Positions 35,466 to 44,982 are shown, numbered from the stretch's first letter. The stretch is 64,000 nucleotides of DNA from Comamonas sp. 26 (GCF_002754475.1 NZ_PEFL01000002.1:682001-746000); one strand, 5' to 3'. Numbers and translations are program-made. Notes: a model not told the origin generated them from the sequence alone.

Positions 35466-36605
35466 ATGCCCAACGCCATTGAACAAGCCGCCCAAAGCTC
35501 TCTGTATATCGGACTCATGTCCGGCACCTCGCTAGACGGGGTCGATGGCGTTCTGGTCGACTTCAGCCAAGGCACCCAAGTGCTGCAACACGCCAGTTGC
35601 AGCTTTGATGCAGAGCTGCGCGCCGAGCTGCTGTCCTTGAACACTCCGGGCGGTACCGATGAACTGCACCGAGCAGCCCTGGCCGCCAGCGCACTGGTGC
35701 GCCATTACGCTAAAGTCGTTCAGACACTGCTGGCCGATAGCGGCGTTGTAGCCACTCAAGTCGCGGCCCTAGGCGCGCACGGTCAGACCGTACGCCACCG
35801 CCCGCAGCTGTTTGATGGCACGGGCTACACCCTGCAGCTCAACAGCCCCGCCCTGCTGGCCGAGCTGACAGGCATCACCGTAGTCGCAGACCTGCGCAGC
35901 CGCGATGTGGCCGCTGGCGGCCAGGGCGCGCCGCTGGTGCCCGCATTTCATCAAGGCTTGTTTGGCTTGGCTGACCAAACAGCGCTGGTGCTCAATATTG
36001 GCGGCATTGCCAACCTCAGCGTGCTGGGTGCGGATGGCAGCGTACTAGGCTTTGATACAGGTACTGGCAATGCACTGATGGACGGTTGGTGCCTGCGCCA
36101 CACCGGCAAGGCCTACGACGAAAGTGGCCAGTGGGCCGCAAGCGGCCAAGTCATCCCAGAGCTGCTGGCCGCCATGCTCAGCGACCCGTATCTGGCCCAA
36201 GAGCCGCCCAAGAGCACGGGGCGTGACCTGTTTCATGCCGACTGGCTGGCCCAGCACCTGCTGCGCCATGCAGCGCAGGCTGCGCCTGTTGATGTGCAAA
36301 CCACCTTGACGGAATTCACCGCCGTCAGTTGCGTCCATGCCGTACAGCACTTTGGTAAGGGCGGCAAGCAGTTGCTGGTGTGCGGTGGCGGTGCGCTCAA
36401 CAGCCACCTCATGCAGCGCCTTGCCGCGCTGCTGCCAGGTGTAACCGTCACCACTACGGCAGAGCGCGGCCTGCCGCCCCTGGAGGTGGAGGCCGCCGCC
36501 TTTGCCTGGCTGGCACGCCAGTGCATATTGGGTCTGCCCGGCAATCTGCCCAGTGTGACAGGCGCACGCGGCCCGCGAATTCTGGGTGCCATTTACCCCG
36601 CATAA
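35466..36605 (+). CDS. anmK: Anhydro-N-acetylmuramic acid kinase
   Basis: AnmK cleaves and phosphorylates 1,6-anhydro-MurNAc to MurNAc-6-phosphate during peptidoglycan recycling. The 379-residue protein opens with YIGLMSGTSLDGVDG, the ATP-binding family signature. HGQTVRH, GGIANLSVLG and FDTGTGNALMDGW follow, and VCGGGALNSHLMQRL is the second phosphate motif. The length is normal. Its place after an M23 peptidase gene gives a wall-turnover theme. Confidence 0.94.
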   Translation: MPNAIEQAAQSSLYIGLMSGTSLDGVDGVLVDFSQGTQVLQHASCSFDAELRAELLSLNTPGGTDELHRAALAASALVRHYAKVVQTLLADSGVVATQVAALGAHGQTVRHRPQLFDGTGYTLQLNSPALLAELTGITVVADLRSRDVAAGGQGAPLVPAFHQGLFGLADQTALVLNIGGIANLSVLGADGSVLGFDTGTGNALMDGWCLRHTGKAYDESGQWAASGQVIPELLAAMLSDPYLAQEPPKSTGRDLFHADWLAQHLLRHAAQAAPVDVQTTLTEFTAVSCVHAVQHFGKGGKQLLVCGGGALNSHLMQRLAALLPGVTVTTTAERGLPPLEVEAAAFAWLARQCILGLPGNLPSVTGARGPRILGAIYPA

Positions 36606-36643
36606 CGGCGAAAACGCTGGCCGGATCGCATTCGCTTAACGGC

Positions 36644-38059
36644 TTATGCCTCCACTGCTGTAGCGGTCCGTGTCTTGTGCTGAACAGCAGGCAGGTCTGG
36701 CAGGTCTGGCAGGTCTGGCAGGTCTGGCAGGTCTGGCAGGTCTGGCAGGTCTGGCAGGTCTGGCAGGCCGAAGTGTCCGCGCAGCGTACTGCTCTCGTAC
36801 TCGCTGCGAAACAGTCCACGCTTGCGCAGAATGGGCACAACCTCACTGGCAAACAATTCCAGCTGCTGCGTGATGACCGGCGGCATCACATTAAAGCCAT
36901 CGGCCGCGCCAGTGCGAAACCAATCTTCAATCGTGTCCGCCACCTGCTCGGGTGTACCGGCAATCGCCAGATGACCACGTGCCCCCGCCAATCGCTTAAG
37001 CAGTTGACGCAGCGTGAGCCCATCACGCAACGTAGTCTCCACATACCCGATAACGCGGCTCTTGGAGGCCTCTACCAGCGTGGGGTCCGGAAAATCATCT
37101 CGCGTGAGCTGGCGATCCAGCGGCAGACGGCTGAAATCATGACCGCCAAAGCGTGCAGACAGGCGGGTCAGACCCACCTCAACACTGGTCAGGCTGTCGA
37201 GTTCCTCCCATACCTGACGGGCTTCATACTCTGTAGAGCCAATGGCCGCACTGATGCCCGGCAAAATCACAATGTCTTCAGCCCCGCGCCCCAAAGCCTG
37301 CGCCTTTCCCTTGATGTCGGCATAGAAACCCTGCGCCGACTCTTTGCTGCCATGTGCCGTAAAAATGGCCTCCGCCCACTGCGCGGCAAATGCACGGCCG
37401 GTCTCGGACTGCCCGGCCTGCACCAGAACCGGACGCCCTTGTGGGCTGCCCGGCACATTCAAAGGCCCGCGCGTGCGGATATGTGTCCCCACATAGTTGG
37501 CGGGGCGCACCTGGCCAATATCCAGGAACTGACCTGATTCAGCGTCATCTACCAAGGCCCCTTGCGGGAAACTGCGCCATAGCGCATCCACAGCAGTGAC
37601 AAATTCTTCGGCAATACGGTAGCGCTCCGCGTGCTCCACGTTCTCACTCAGCCCGTAGTTTTCACCGGCCTTGGGCAGCCAGGAGGTCACGATGTTCCAG
37701 CCTGCACGACCTTTGGAGAGATGATCCAGTGTGGCGAACTGTCGCGCCAGCGTATAAGGCAGGCTGTAGGTGGTTGAAGCCGTACCGATCAGCCCGATGC
37801 GCTGCGTATGCTGCGCCAAAGCAGCCAGCAGCAGCAGCGGCTCCAGCAAACCTGATGAGGCCATCTGCCCGCTGTCAGGTCCGACCAGCCCATCTGCCAG
37901 AAAAACAGCATCGAACTTGGCGGCCTCGGCAATGCGGGCTGCATCCACATACAGTTCCAGATCGGTCATCGCCTTGCGATTGGCACCGGGGTGACGCCAG
38001 GCCCCTTCATGGTGGCCTCGTGTCATCAGAAACAGGTTCAGGTGTAGTTGTCGTGTCAT
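36644..38059 (-). CDS. LLM-class flavin monooxygenase (NtaA/SnaA/DszA type) with LPD repeat tail
   Basis: This 471-residue FMN-dependent monooxygenase belongs to the NtaA/SnaA/DszA/SoxA subgroup, which desulfurises or oxidises organic compounds using reduced flavin. The barrel opens with RQLHLNLFLMTRGHHEGAW. WNIVTSWLPKAGENYG and the VQAGQSETGR motif are subgroup marks. The C-terminus ends with eight consecutive Leu-Pro-Asp triplets, encoded by a 9-bp tandem repeat, before a short tail. The gene lies 12 bases after an ABC transporter operon of the aliphatic-sulfonate type. A role in scavenging sulfur from organosulfur compounds is likely; the substrate is unknown. A separate flavin reductase is not in the window. 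Confidence 0.88.
   Translation of the reverse strand: MTRQLHLNLFLMTRGHHEGAWRHPGANRKAMTDLELYVDAARIAEAAKFDAVFLADGLVGPDSGQMASSGLLEPLLLLAALAQHTQRIGLIGTASTTYSLPYTLARQFATLDHLSKGRAGWNIVTSWLPKAGENYGLSENVEHAERYRIAEEFVTAVDALWRSFPQGALVDDAESGQFLDIGQVRPANYVGTHIRTRGPLNVPGSPQGRPVLVQAGQSETGRAFAAQWAEAIFTAHGSKESAQGFYADIKGKAQALGRGAEDIVILPGISAAIGSTEYEARQVWEELDSLTSVEVGLTRLSARFGGHDFSRLPLDRQLTRDDFPDPTLVEASKSRVIGYVETTLRDGLTLRQLLKRLAGARGHLAIAGTPEQVADTIEDWFRTGAADGFNVMPPVITQQLELFASEVVPILRKRGLFRSEYESSTLRGHFGLPDLPDLPDLPDLPDLPDLPDLPDLPAVQHKTRTATAVEA
36690..36768. repeat. 9-bp tandem repeat, eight copies plus a partial one
   Basis: The unit GGCAGGTCT is repeated eight times without mismatch from 36690 to 36761, followed by a partial GGCAGGC. 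It encodes Leu-Pro-Asp triplets on the minus strand. The unit is a multiple of three, so copy-number changes keep the frame. Confidence 0.95.
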
Positions 38060-38071
38060 GGCAAAACTCTT

Positions 38072-38797
38072 TCAGGCAAATTCAGTTTCCACACCCAGGC
38101 TGCGCAGCAAGGTCGCGCGCAGCTGCATGAAAGCGGGGTGATCCAGTCGCCGCGGATGGGCCAAGCCCACCGCATGGTCTTCAGCAATCTTTCCGTCCTT
38201 GAGCACCAGAATTCGGTCTGCGAGCAGCAAGGATTCATCCACGTCATGAGTGACCAGAATCACCGTCGGGCGAATCCGGTCTACCATGCGCCGCAGCAAG
38301 CCATGCATGCGTATGCGGGTCAAAGCATCCAGGGCGCCAAAGGGTTCGTCGGCCAGCAGCACATGAGGCTCACGCAGCAAAGAACGAGCCAGTGCCGCAC
38401 GCTGCTTCTGCCCACCAGACAGGGTGCTGGGCCAGACTGCGGCCTTGTCTGCCAGACCCACCTCTCGGAGCAATTGCCCTGCGGCAGACCGGACTTCCTT
38501 GGCGTCCAGGCCCAGCGTCAGGTTGTCCAGCACGCTCAGCCACGGCAACAAACGTGAGTCCTGAAACAACACGGACACATTGCCATGCGCCGCTGCGGCT
38601 CCCGAGCTCTGTGCATCAGCATCCAGACCGGCCAGGGCTCGCAACAGCGTGGTCTTGCCCGAGCCTGACTCCCCCAGCAGCGCTACAAACTGCCCCTGCG
38701 GAATATCAAGATGAATATCATGGAGCACCTGTTTGCCATGAAAGCTGCGACTGAAACCATGCAGGTGTACGGTACCTGCCAAAGAAGGCGTACTCAT
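38072..38797 (-). CDS. ABC transporter ATP-binding protein (sulfonate/nitrate type)
   Basis: This 241-residue ATPase of the SsuB/TauB type powers import by the neighbouring permease. The Walker A is GESGSGKTTLLRAL, the signature LSGGQKQRAALARSL, and Walker B VLLADEPFGALDALTR. The switch His is in VTHDVDES. The start at 38797 overlaps the permease stop (ATGA); longer upstream frames read permease DNA. No extra domain is seen. Confidence 0.9.
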   Translation of the reverse strand: MSTPSLAGTVHLHGFSRSFHGKQVLHDIHLDIPQGQFVALLGESGSGKTTLLRALAGLDADAQSSGAAAAHGNVSVLFQDSRLLPWLSVLDNLTLGLDAKEVRSAAGQLLREVGLADKAAVWPSTLSGGQKQRAALARSLLREPHVLLADEPFGALDALTRIRMHGLLRRMVDRIRPTVILVTHDVDESLLLADRILVLKDGKIAEDHAVGLAHPRRLDHPAFMQLRATLLRSLGVETEFA

Positions 38798-39651
38798 GAT
38801 CCCAGCGACCTCCGATAGGACAGCACATGCGCCTCTAGGCGGCGCACCGCAGCATCGGACAGCAGACCCAGCATGGCGTAGATGAGGATGCCCACCACGA
38901 TGACATCGGTCTGCCCCCAATCACGGGCTCGGTTCATCAGATAGCCGATGCCGGTTTGTGTGTTGATCAGCTCCAGCACCACCAGAGCCGTCCAGCACAG
39001 CGAAACGGCCATGCGCAGACCCACAAAGAAGCCTGGCAATGCGCCAGGCAGCGCCACCTTGCGGATGAATTCGGCACGCGACAGCCCAAGCGTCTGCGCC
39101 AGCTCCACATGACCGATATCGATGCTGCGCAGCGCCGCATGCGTGTTGATATAGATGGGAATCAACACCGCTGTAAAGATCAGGAAAACCTTCATCGCCT
39201 CCCCAATGCCCAGCCAGATAATGGCCAGCGGAATCAGCGCCAGCGTGGGGACAGCCCGCTTGATCTGCACCAGGCCATCAATCAGGGCTTCACCCGTGCG
39301 GGTCAGTCCTGCGGCCAGCGCCAGCAACAAGCCAACCAGAATGCCCAGAAACAGTCCGGTGTAGGCACGCCCGGCCGAAGCCAGTAGATGCGGCAGCAGG
39401 CTTCCGTCGAGAACCATCTCATAGCCTGAGCGCAGGGCCTGTGAAGGTGCCGTCAGCGTCTCCGGCGAAAGGTAGCCCAGGCGCGACGCAGCCTCCCACA
39501 CAACCAGAAGCAGCACAGGCCCGGCCAGCAACATGCCTGGCGACAAGCGAGGCGGCACCAGTGCCAATGTTTTCTTGTCTTGCATCGCAGCAGGCGACCT
39601 GACTTGAGGCTGCCAACCGCTTACGCGAACTTCCAGAGGAATCTGTGTCAT
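38794..39651 (-). CDS. ABC transporter permease (sulfonate/nitrate type)
   Basis: This 285-residue inner-membrane permease of the SsuC/TauC type has about six membrane segments. The cytoplasmic loop AQTLGLSRAEFIRKVALPGALPG is the EAA contact for the ATPase. An N-terminal extension of about 35 residues precedes the first helix. It lies 10 bases after the binding-protein gene and overlaps the ATPase gene by four bases. Confidence 0.9.
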   Translation of the reverse strand: MTQIPLEVRVSGWQPQVRSPAAMQDKKTLALVPPRLSPGMLLAGPVLLLVVWEAASRLGYLSPETLTAPSQALRSGYEMVLDGSLLPHLLASAGRAYTGLFLGILVGLLLALAAGLTRTGEALIDGLVQIKRAVPTLALIPLAIIWLGIGEAMKVFLIFTAVLIPIYINTHAALRSIDIGHVELAQTLGLSRAEFIRKVALPGALPGFFVGLRMAVSLCWTALVVLELINTQTGIGYLMNRARDWGQTDVIVVGILIYAMLGLLSDAAVRRLEAHVLSYRRSLGS

Positions 39652-39661
39652 CGAGCGCTCC

Positions 39662-40645
39662 TCAGCGATTGGCGACGATCACGCCGTCGTAGCTCGCCAA
39701 GAACGAGCCCTTGGCATCCAGACGCTGCGGCAGACTGCCTGCGCTGTGCAGGATGTCGATGAGCTTTTGATGATGGGGCAATGCTTCCGTCGCCGTTTGA
39801 AACTCCAGCGGAGCTTGCGCTGCCTGAATGGCGGCCACGCTCTCGGCGTCCAGGCGCTGAAAATTGCGGAAGTAGTGCTGCCCCCATTCATTGCGGTGGG
39901 TATTGCTCCATCGCCCCGCACGCACGAAGGAAGCCAAAAACTCGCGAATGGCTTCTGCTTTCTGCGGATCTGCCAGTACATCCGGACGGGCATAAATGTA
40001 GGAGGTCGATGGCAGCAGCTGACGCTCCAGCGGGTCGGGCACCACACGCGCACCAATCTGCTTGGACAGTCGCGTGACATGCGGTTCAGCAAGGGTTGCG
40101 ACATCCACTGCACGGGCGCGCAAAGCATCATTGAGCTCAGCCACGCGCAGATGCACCAAGGTGACATCCTTGAGCGTCAGACCCGCACGATTCAGTGCCT
40201 CGATCAGGAAAGCTTGGCGCCCCGATCCTTCCACATAGCTCACACGTTTGCCACGCAGATCACTCAGGCGCTCCACGCCGACCCCGGCATGCTGAACCAA
40301 GCGATATTCCGCTCTGGCTCGGGTGAAGGTCGCGACGATGGGCAGATTGACGCCGGCAGCCCTGGCCTGGATGGGAGGAGTGTCTCCCACATAAGCCATA
40401 TCCAGCGCCCCAGCACGGATGGCTTCAAAAATGGCCGGGCCGCCTGCAAAATTGGGTAGCTCCAGCTGAAAGCCAACCTTCTTACGTTCACCACTGGCAT
40501 CCAGCAAATGGCGAATCAGCTCGCTCTGGTCAGCAATGACCAGCTTGGTCTTGGCGTCTGCCGCCGCATGTGCAGCACTGGAGGCACCCATGGCTGCCAC
40601 TGCCAGCAATGAAGGCCCCGCCAGCAGAAATCGACGCTTGTCCAC
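39662..40645 (-). CDS. ABC transporter substrate-binding protein (sulfonate-type)
   Basis: This 327-residue periplasmic receptor belongs to the SsuA/TauA/NMT1 family. The signal peptide carries an RR pair followed by a hydrophobic core and ends near SSAAHAA, so Sec or Tat export is possible. The lobe motifs VSYVEGSGRQAFLIEALNRAGL and LPSTSYIYARPDVLADP are family-typical. It is first in the operon, before permease, ATPase and monooxygenase. Probable ligands are sulfonates or similar organosulfur compounds; this is by family and context only. Confidence 0.87.
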   Translation of the reverse strand: MDKRRFLLAGPSLLAVAAMGASSAAHAAADAKTKLVIADQSELIRHLLDASGERKKVGFQLELPNFAGGPAIFEAIRAGALDMAYVGDTPPIQARAAGVNLPIVATFTRARAEYRLVQHAGVGVERLSDLRGKRVSYVEGSGRQAFLIEALNRAGLTLKDVTLVHLRVAELNDALRARAVDVATLAEPHVTRLSKQIGARVVPDPLERQLLPSTSYIYARPDVLADPQKAEAIREFLASFVRAGRWSNTHRNEWGQHYFRNFQRLDAESVAAIQAAQAPLEFQTATEALPHHQKLIDILHSAGSLPQRLDAKGSFLASYDGVIVANR

Positions 40646-41089
40646 TTTCTTCTCCCCATGTATGCAATGGGGCAGATGCTAGGGAGCCGTCGATAGATAT
40701 AAAAATATTGAATTCAAATTTAGAAACAACCAACTCATCCAAGAGACGAGGCCGACCTACCAGCTTCGCGTGAATTTCGCTGCGCAGCCAGACACTTAAG
40801 GCTGCATGCTGTCATTTCTGCTTTTCACGCAAGCGCGTAACAACCTTTGATTCAGAAATATGCTCATGAAATCAATGTTGTTGAAGCCTGCAGAGATGAC
40901 TGTCCGCCCGGGGTGTCTCCTCATCAAGGCACAACAATGCAAAAAGCAGTCCGACCCACCAGTAGCCGGACTGCTTGTTGCAGCTTTGATTTACTTCGCG
41001 ACCGGCTCCATCAGACCATGTCGGCTCGCCAGTTGGCTGGCTAGCATGGCACGACGGATCAGGCCCTGGCTCGATCAGCGCTCAAGCGC
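40646..41089. other. Intergenic region with operon promoter and terminator
   Basis: This 444-base stretch contains an AT-rich segment with the palindrome TTGAATTCAA (40708-40717), probably part of the ABC operon promoter, and the purine-permease terminator near 40960. Open frames on the plus strand (to about 78 codons) show no family. I call no gene. Confidence 0.5.
40944..40976 (-). terminator. Terminator of the purine permease gene
   Basis: On the minus strand AAGCAGTCCG/CGGACTGCTT is followed by TTTTG. It lies about 115 bases beyond the permease stop. Confidence 0.8.
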
Positions 41090-42391
41090 TCAATGACCGC
41101 CGATGTAGACAAACTTGAACAGGAACAGCGCCGCGATCACCCACATGATCCAGTGCACTTCCTTGACCTTGCCTGTGAACAGCTTGAGCACGGCGTAGGT
41201 GATGAAACCAAAGGCCAGACCGTTGGCGATGGAGTAGGTGAAAGGCATCATCAGCGCGGTAACCACAGCGGGTACAGCTTCTGTGGTTTCATCCCACTCC
41301 ACCTCAGTCAAGTCGCGCAGCATCAGGCAGGCTACAAATAGCAGCGCAGGCGCCGTGGCATAGCCAGGCACCACACCGGCCAGCGGAGCAATGAACAGAC
41401 AGGCCAGGAACAGCACAGCCACGGTCAGCGCCGTCAGGCCCGTGCGGCCGCCGGCCTGCACACCGGCAGCGCTTTCCACATAAGCCGTGGTACTGGAAGT
41501 ACCCAGAATGGAGCCCACAAAAATCGCGCCAGAATCGGCCAGCAGCGAGCGGTTGAAGCGCCCCATGCGCTCGGGCACCAGCAAACCGGCGCGGCGAGCC
41601 ACACCCATCAGCGTACCCGTAGCGTCAAACAGCTCGACCAGGAAGAAGACCAGCACCACATTGAGGAAGCCCGTGGTCAGCGCCGTCTTGATGTCGAGCT
41701 TCATGAAGGTGGGCTCGATGGAAGGAGGCGCCGAGAAGATGCCGTGGAAAGTGTTGCCACCGAAGAAGAACGAGGCCACCGTCACGGCCAAAATGCCGAT
41801 CAGCAAGGCACCTGGGACCTTGAGGCGATCGAGCACCACAATCAGCAAAAAGCCCAGCAACGCCATGATGACCTCGGGCTTATGCAGGTCACCCAGCGTC
41901 ACATAGGTATTCTGGTCAGCGGCAACCACGCCGGCAGTCTTGAGCGCAATCAGCGCCAGGAAAAGCCCCAGACCAACGGTGATGGAGACGCGTATGGACT
42001 GCGGTATACCCTTGATTATGAGCTCACGCAAGCCCAGCATGGTGCAGATCAGGAACAGACAACCCGAAACGAACACCGCCCCCAGCGCGGCCTCCCAGGT
42101 GTAGCCCATCTTGAGCACCACCACATAGGCGAAGTACGCATTCAGACCCATGCCCGGTGCCAGCGCAATCGGGTAGTTGGCGTATAGCGCCATGATGGTG
42201 GAGCCCAGCGCCGCGATCAGGCAGGTCGCCACAAACACTGCGCCCTTGGGCATGCCCGCGTCACCCAGAATGGATGGGTTGACGAACATGATGTAGGCCA
42301 TTGATAGAAAGGTCGTCAACCCCGCCACCAGCTCCGTTCGCACATTGGTCTTGTGCTCACTCAGTTTAAAAATCCGCTCTGTCCAGTTCAT
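41090..42391 (-). CDS. NCS2 family purine permease (AzgA-like)
   Basis: This 433-residue inner-membrane transporter belongs to the AzgA-like branch of the NCS2 nucleobase carriers, which import adenine, guanine and hypoxanthine by proton symport. About 13 hydrophobic segments are visible. Family marks are GLTTFLSMAYIMFVNP, ALAPGMGLNAYFAY and SSTTAYVESAAGV. The start at 42391 follows GGAG by eight bases; the earlier Met has no site. It lies 163 bases after xdhB and probably imports the substrate of that enzyme. Confidence 0.92.
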   Translation of the reverse strand: MNWTERIFKLSEHKTNVRTELVAGLTTFLSMAYIMFVNPSILGDAGMPKGAVFVATCLIAALGSTIMALYANYPIALAPGMGLNAYFAYVVVLKMGYTWEAALGAVFVSGCLFLICTMLGLRELIIKGIPQSIRVSITVGLGLFLALIALKTAGVVAADQNTYVTLGDLHKPEVIMALLGFLLIVVLDRLKVPGALLIGILAVTVASFFFGGNTFHGIFSAPPSIEPTFMKLDIKTALTTGFLNVVLVFFLVELFDATGTLMGVARRAGLLVPERMGRFNRSLLADSGAIFVGSILGTSSTTAYVESAAGVQAGGRTGLTALTVAVLFLACLFIAPLAGVVPGYATAPALLFVACLMLRDLTEVEWDETTEAVPAVVTALMMPFTYSIANGLAFGFITYAVLKLFTGKVKEVHWIMWVIAALFLFKFVYIGGH

Positions 42392-42451
42392 TGCATAGTC
42401 TCCGTGTTGTTTTGCATGCAAGGCGCAACGCGAGGAACGCGCCCGGTCCTA

Positions 42452-42537
42452 CGCCATCGAATCGATGGCGCAGCACATAGCCTTGCCCCGCGGCAAACAG
42501 CCATGATTCAGAACGGCTGTCGCCCCGCAGGGCGACA
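42452..42537 (-). promoter_or_regulatory. Structured leader of the purine permease gene
   Basis: The gap between xdhB and the permease holds three hairpins: CGCCATC/GATGGCG (42452-42470), TTGCC/GGCAA (42483-42496) and TGTCGCCC/GGGCGACA (42518-42537). None has a T run typical of a terminator. A purine-responsive leader or mRNA processing site is possible, but no known riboswitch consensus could be matched by eye. Confidence 0.4.
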
Positions 42538-42554
42538 ACACCCAATGGGAAAAG

Positions 42555-44981
42555 TCAGGGAGTGTGCCCTTGAACGGCTTCCACTGCTCTCAGGATGGCC
42601 TCTGCGGTCGCGGGTGCACGCAGGGGCGGATTGATTTGATGCGCAGCCACTGAAGACACCGCATCACGGATCGCAAAAAAGACCGAGAACGGCAGCAGCA
42701 ATGGCGGCTCGCCTACGGCCTTGCTGCGGTGAATGGAGTCTTCGAAGTTATCGCCCTCAAACAGGCGCACGTTAAACACGGGCGGGCAGTCATTGGCGGT
42801 GGGGATTTTGTAGGTGCTGGGTGCATGCGTCATCAGCTTGCCGTTTTGCGGATGCCAGACCAGCTCCTCCGTCGTCAGCCAGCCCATGCCTTGAATAAAG
42901 GCTCCTTCGACCTGGCCCACATCGACCGCAGGATTCAGCGAACGGCCTACATCGTGCAGCACATCGGCGCGCAGCAGCTTCCACTCACCGGTCAGCGTGT
43001 CTATCACCACCTCACTCACCGCCGCGCCATAGGCGAAGTAGAAGAAGGGGTGGCCTTTCATGGCCTTGCCGTCCCAGTGCAGGCCCGGCGTGGCGTAAAA
43101 GCCGTCGGACCACAGTTGCACGCGCTGCAGATAGGCGCTGTGCACCAGCTCGCCAAACGGCAGGCTCTGCCCGTTGACCTGCACGGCATCGTTGGCAAAG
43201 CGCACATCTTTGGCATCGCCGCCATGCAGGCGCGCTGCGCACTCCGCAAGGCGCACGCGCAACTGGCTGGCCGCATCCTGCGCGGCCTTGCCGTTCAGGT
43301 CGGCTCCGGTGGATGCCGCAGTGGCGGAAGTATTCGCCACCTTGGTGGTGTCCGTCGCTGTGACGCGCACTTTTTCAAATGCCACGCCCAGCTCATGCGC
43401 CACGACCTGCGCCACCTTGGTGTTCAGGCCCTGACCCATTTCTGTGCCGCCATGGTTCACCAGAATCGAGCCATCGGTGTAGATATGCACCAACGCACCG
43501 GCCTGATTGAAGTGGGCCACATTGAAAGAGATGCCGAACTTTAGCGGCGTCAGCGCCAGCCCGCGCTTGAGCACGGGGCTTTGCGCGTTAAAGGCATTCA
43601 CCGCTGCACGCCGTGCGCGGTAGTCGCTGGTCTGCTCCAGCTCGGCTACCAGTTCGTGAATGACGTTGTCAGTCACCGGCTGCTGGTAAGGCGTGATGTT
43701 GTTCTCGGTCTTGCCATAGAAGTTGACGCGGCGCACATCCAGCGGGTCGCGCCCCAGATTACGGGCCACCGTGTCCAGAATGCTTTCAATCGCAATCGCG
43801 CCCTGCGGTCCACCAAAACCACGAAAAGCCGTGTTGCTCTGCGTATTGGTCTTGCCCATATAGCCATGGGCGCTGACATTTGGCAGCCAGTAGGTATTGT
43901 CAAAGTGGCACAGCGCCCGCGTCATCACCGGTGCAGACAGATCAGCTGAATGCCCGGCACGCGAGACCATGGAAATCTCAGCCCCCAGCACACGGCCTTC
44001 ATCGTCATAGCCCACTTCGTATTCATACCAGAAGCAGTGACGGCGACCAGTGATCATGAAGTCGTCATCGCGATCCAACCGCAGCTTCACCGGCCTGTTC
44101 AGGCGCACAGCAGCCACCGCCGCCACGCAGGCAAACAGCGCCGATTGCGATTCTTTACCGCCAAAGCCGCCGCCCATACGGCGGCATTCCACATGTACGC
44201 TGTGCGAAGCCACGCCTAAAGCATGCGCCACCAGATGCTGCATTTCGCTAGGGTGCTGGGTGGAGCAATGCAGGTGCACCGCGCCATCTTCCTTGGGTGT
44301 GGCGTAGCTGATCTGCCCTTCCAGATAAAACTGCTCCTGCCCGCCCACATCCCATGTACCTGTGACACGATGCGGCGCTGCATCAATGGCGGCGCGTGTG
44401 CCGCCAGCGTGCGTGCTGCGCTCAAGGTGCATGGGCGGCATCACGTACTGGCCCAGCTCGTGGGCTTGTTGCGGCGTCAGCACAGGCGGCAGCTCGGTAA
44501 TCGTGGCGGCACCCTTGGCCAGCGCCGCTGCGCGCCTTGCCGCCTCGCGGGTACGGGCAATCACGGCAAACAGGGGCTGGCCCACATAGCGAATCTCACC
44601 GTCGCACAAAATCGGGTCGTCATGAATGATGGAGCCGCAGTCGTTGACACCGGGAATATCGGCAGCGGTAATGACATCCACCACCTCGGGCATGGCACGC
44701 ACCGCTTCCAGCGCCAGCGCCGTCAAGCGGCCATGGGCCACGGACGACAGGCCCAGAGCGCAGTGCAGCGTGCCTTCCAGCTCGGGCAGATCGTCGATAT
44801 AGGCCGCCTCACCGGCCACATGCAGATGGGCAGATTCATGCTTGCGGCTCACGCCCACGCGTGCGCCCTGGCTTTGAGCCGTGGCTTCTGCGCCTTCATC
44901 GATGCGGTTAGCCAGGTTCTTGCGGTAGTCGGCAAAGGCTTCGGCCACCAGTTCATTCGTCAATTCACGGGGGTTGTTCAT
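42555..44981 (-). CDS. xdhB: Xanthine dehydrogenase, molybdopterin-binding subunit
   Basis: XdhB is the large catalytic subunit that oxidises hypoxanthine and xanthine to urate at a molybdenum centre. The 808-residue protein shows hammerhead motifs such as GEAAYIDDLPE near its N-terminus and the Moco-binding regions RRMGGGFGGKE, AFRGFGGPQGA and GGTEMGQGLNTK. The active-site loop VGEPPLLLPFS with the catalytic Glu is close to the C-terminus. The start at 44981 follows AAGGAG six bases upstream, placed at the end of xdhA. The accessory gene xdhC, often adjacent, is not seen. Confidence 0.94.
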   Translation of the reverse strand: MNNPRELTNELVAEAFADYRKNLANRIDEGAEATAQSQGARVGVSRKHESAHLHVAGEAAYIDDLPELEGTLHCALGLSSVAHGRLTALALEAVRAMPEVVDVITAADIPGVNDCGSIIHDDPILCDGEIRYVGQPLFAVIARTREAARRAAALAKGAATITELPPVLTPQQAHELGQYVMPPMHLERSTHAGGTRAAIDAAPHRVTGTWDVGGQEQFYLEGQISYATPKEDGAVHLHCSTQHPSEMQHLVAHALGVASHSVHVECRRMGGGFGGKESQSALFACVAAVAAVRLNRPVKLRLDRDDDFMITGRRHCFWYEYEVGYDDEGRVLGAEISMVSRAGHSADLSAPVMTRALCHFDNTYWLPNVSAHGYMGKTNTQSNTAFRGFGGPQGAIAIESILDTVARNLGRDPLDVRRVNFYGKTENNITPYQQPVTDNVIHELVAELEQTSDYRARRAAVNAFNAQSPVLKRGLALTPLKFGISFNVAHFNQAGALVHIYTDGSILVNHGGTEMGQGLNTKVAQVVAHELGVAFEKVRVTATDTTKVANTSATAASTGADLNGKAAQDAASQLRVRLAECAARLHGGDAKDVRFANDAVQVNGQSLPFGELVHSAYLQRVQLWSDGFYATPGLHWDGKAMKGHPFFYFAYGAAVSEVVIDTLTGEWKLLRADVLHDVGRSLNPAVDVGQVEGAFIQGMGWLTTEELVWHPQNGKLMTHAPSTYKIPTANDCPPVFNVRLFEGDNFEDSIHRSKAVGEPPLLLPFSVFFAIRDAVSSVAAHQINPPLRAPATAEAILRAVEAVQGHTP

Positions 44982-44982
44982 C

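Noticed and set aside
36690..36768. Possible CRISPR array
   Set aside because: The units are 9 bases, contiguous, without spacers, and inside a coding frame.
40860..41096. Plus-strand 78-residue gene between the sulfonate-type operon and the purine permease
   Set aside because: It runs through the permease terminator and has no recognisable features.
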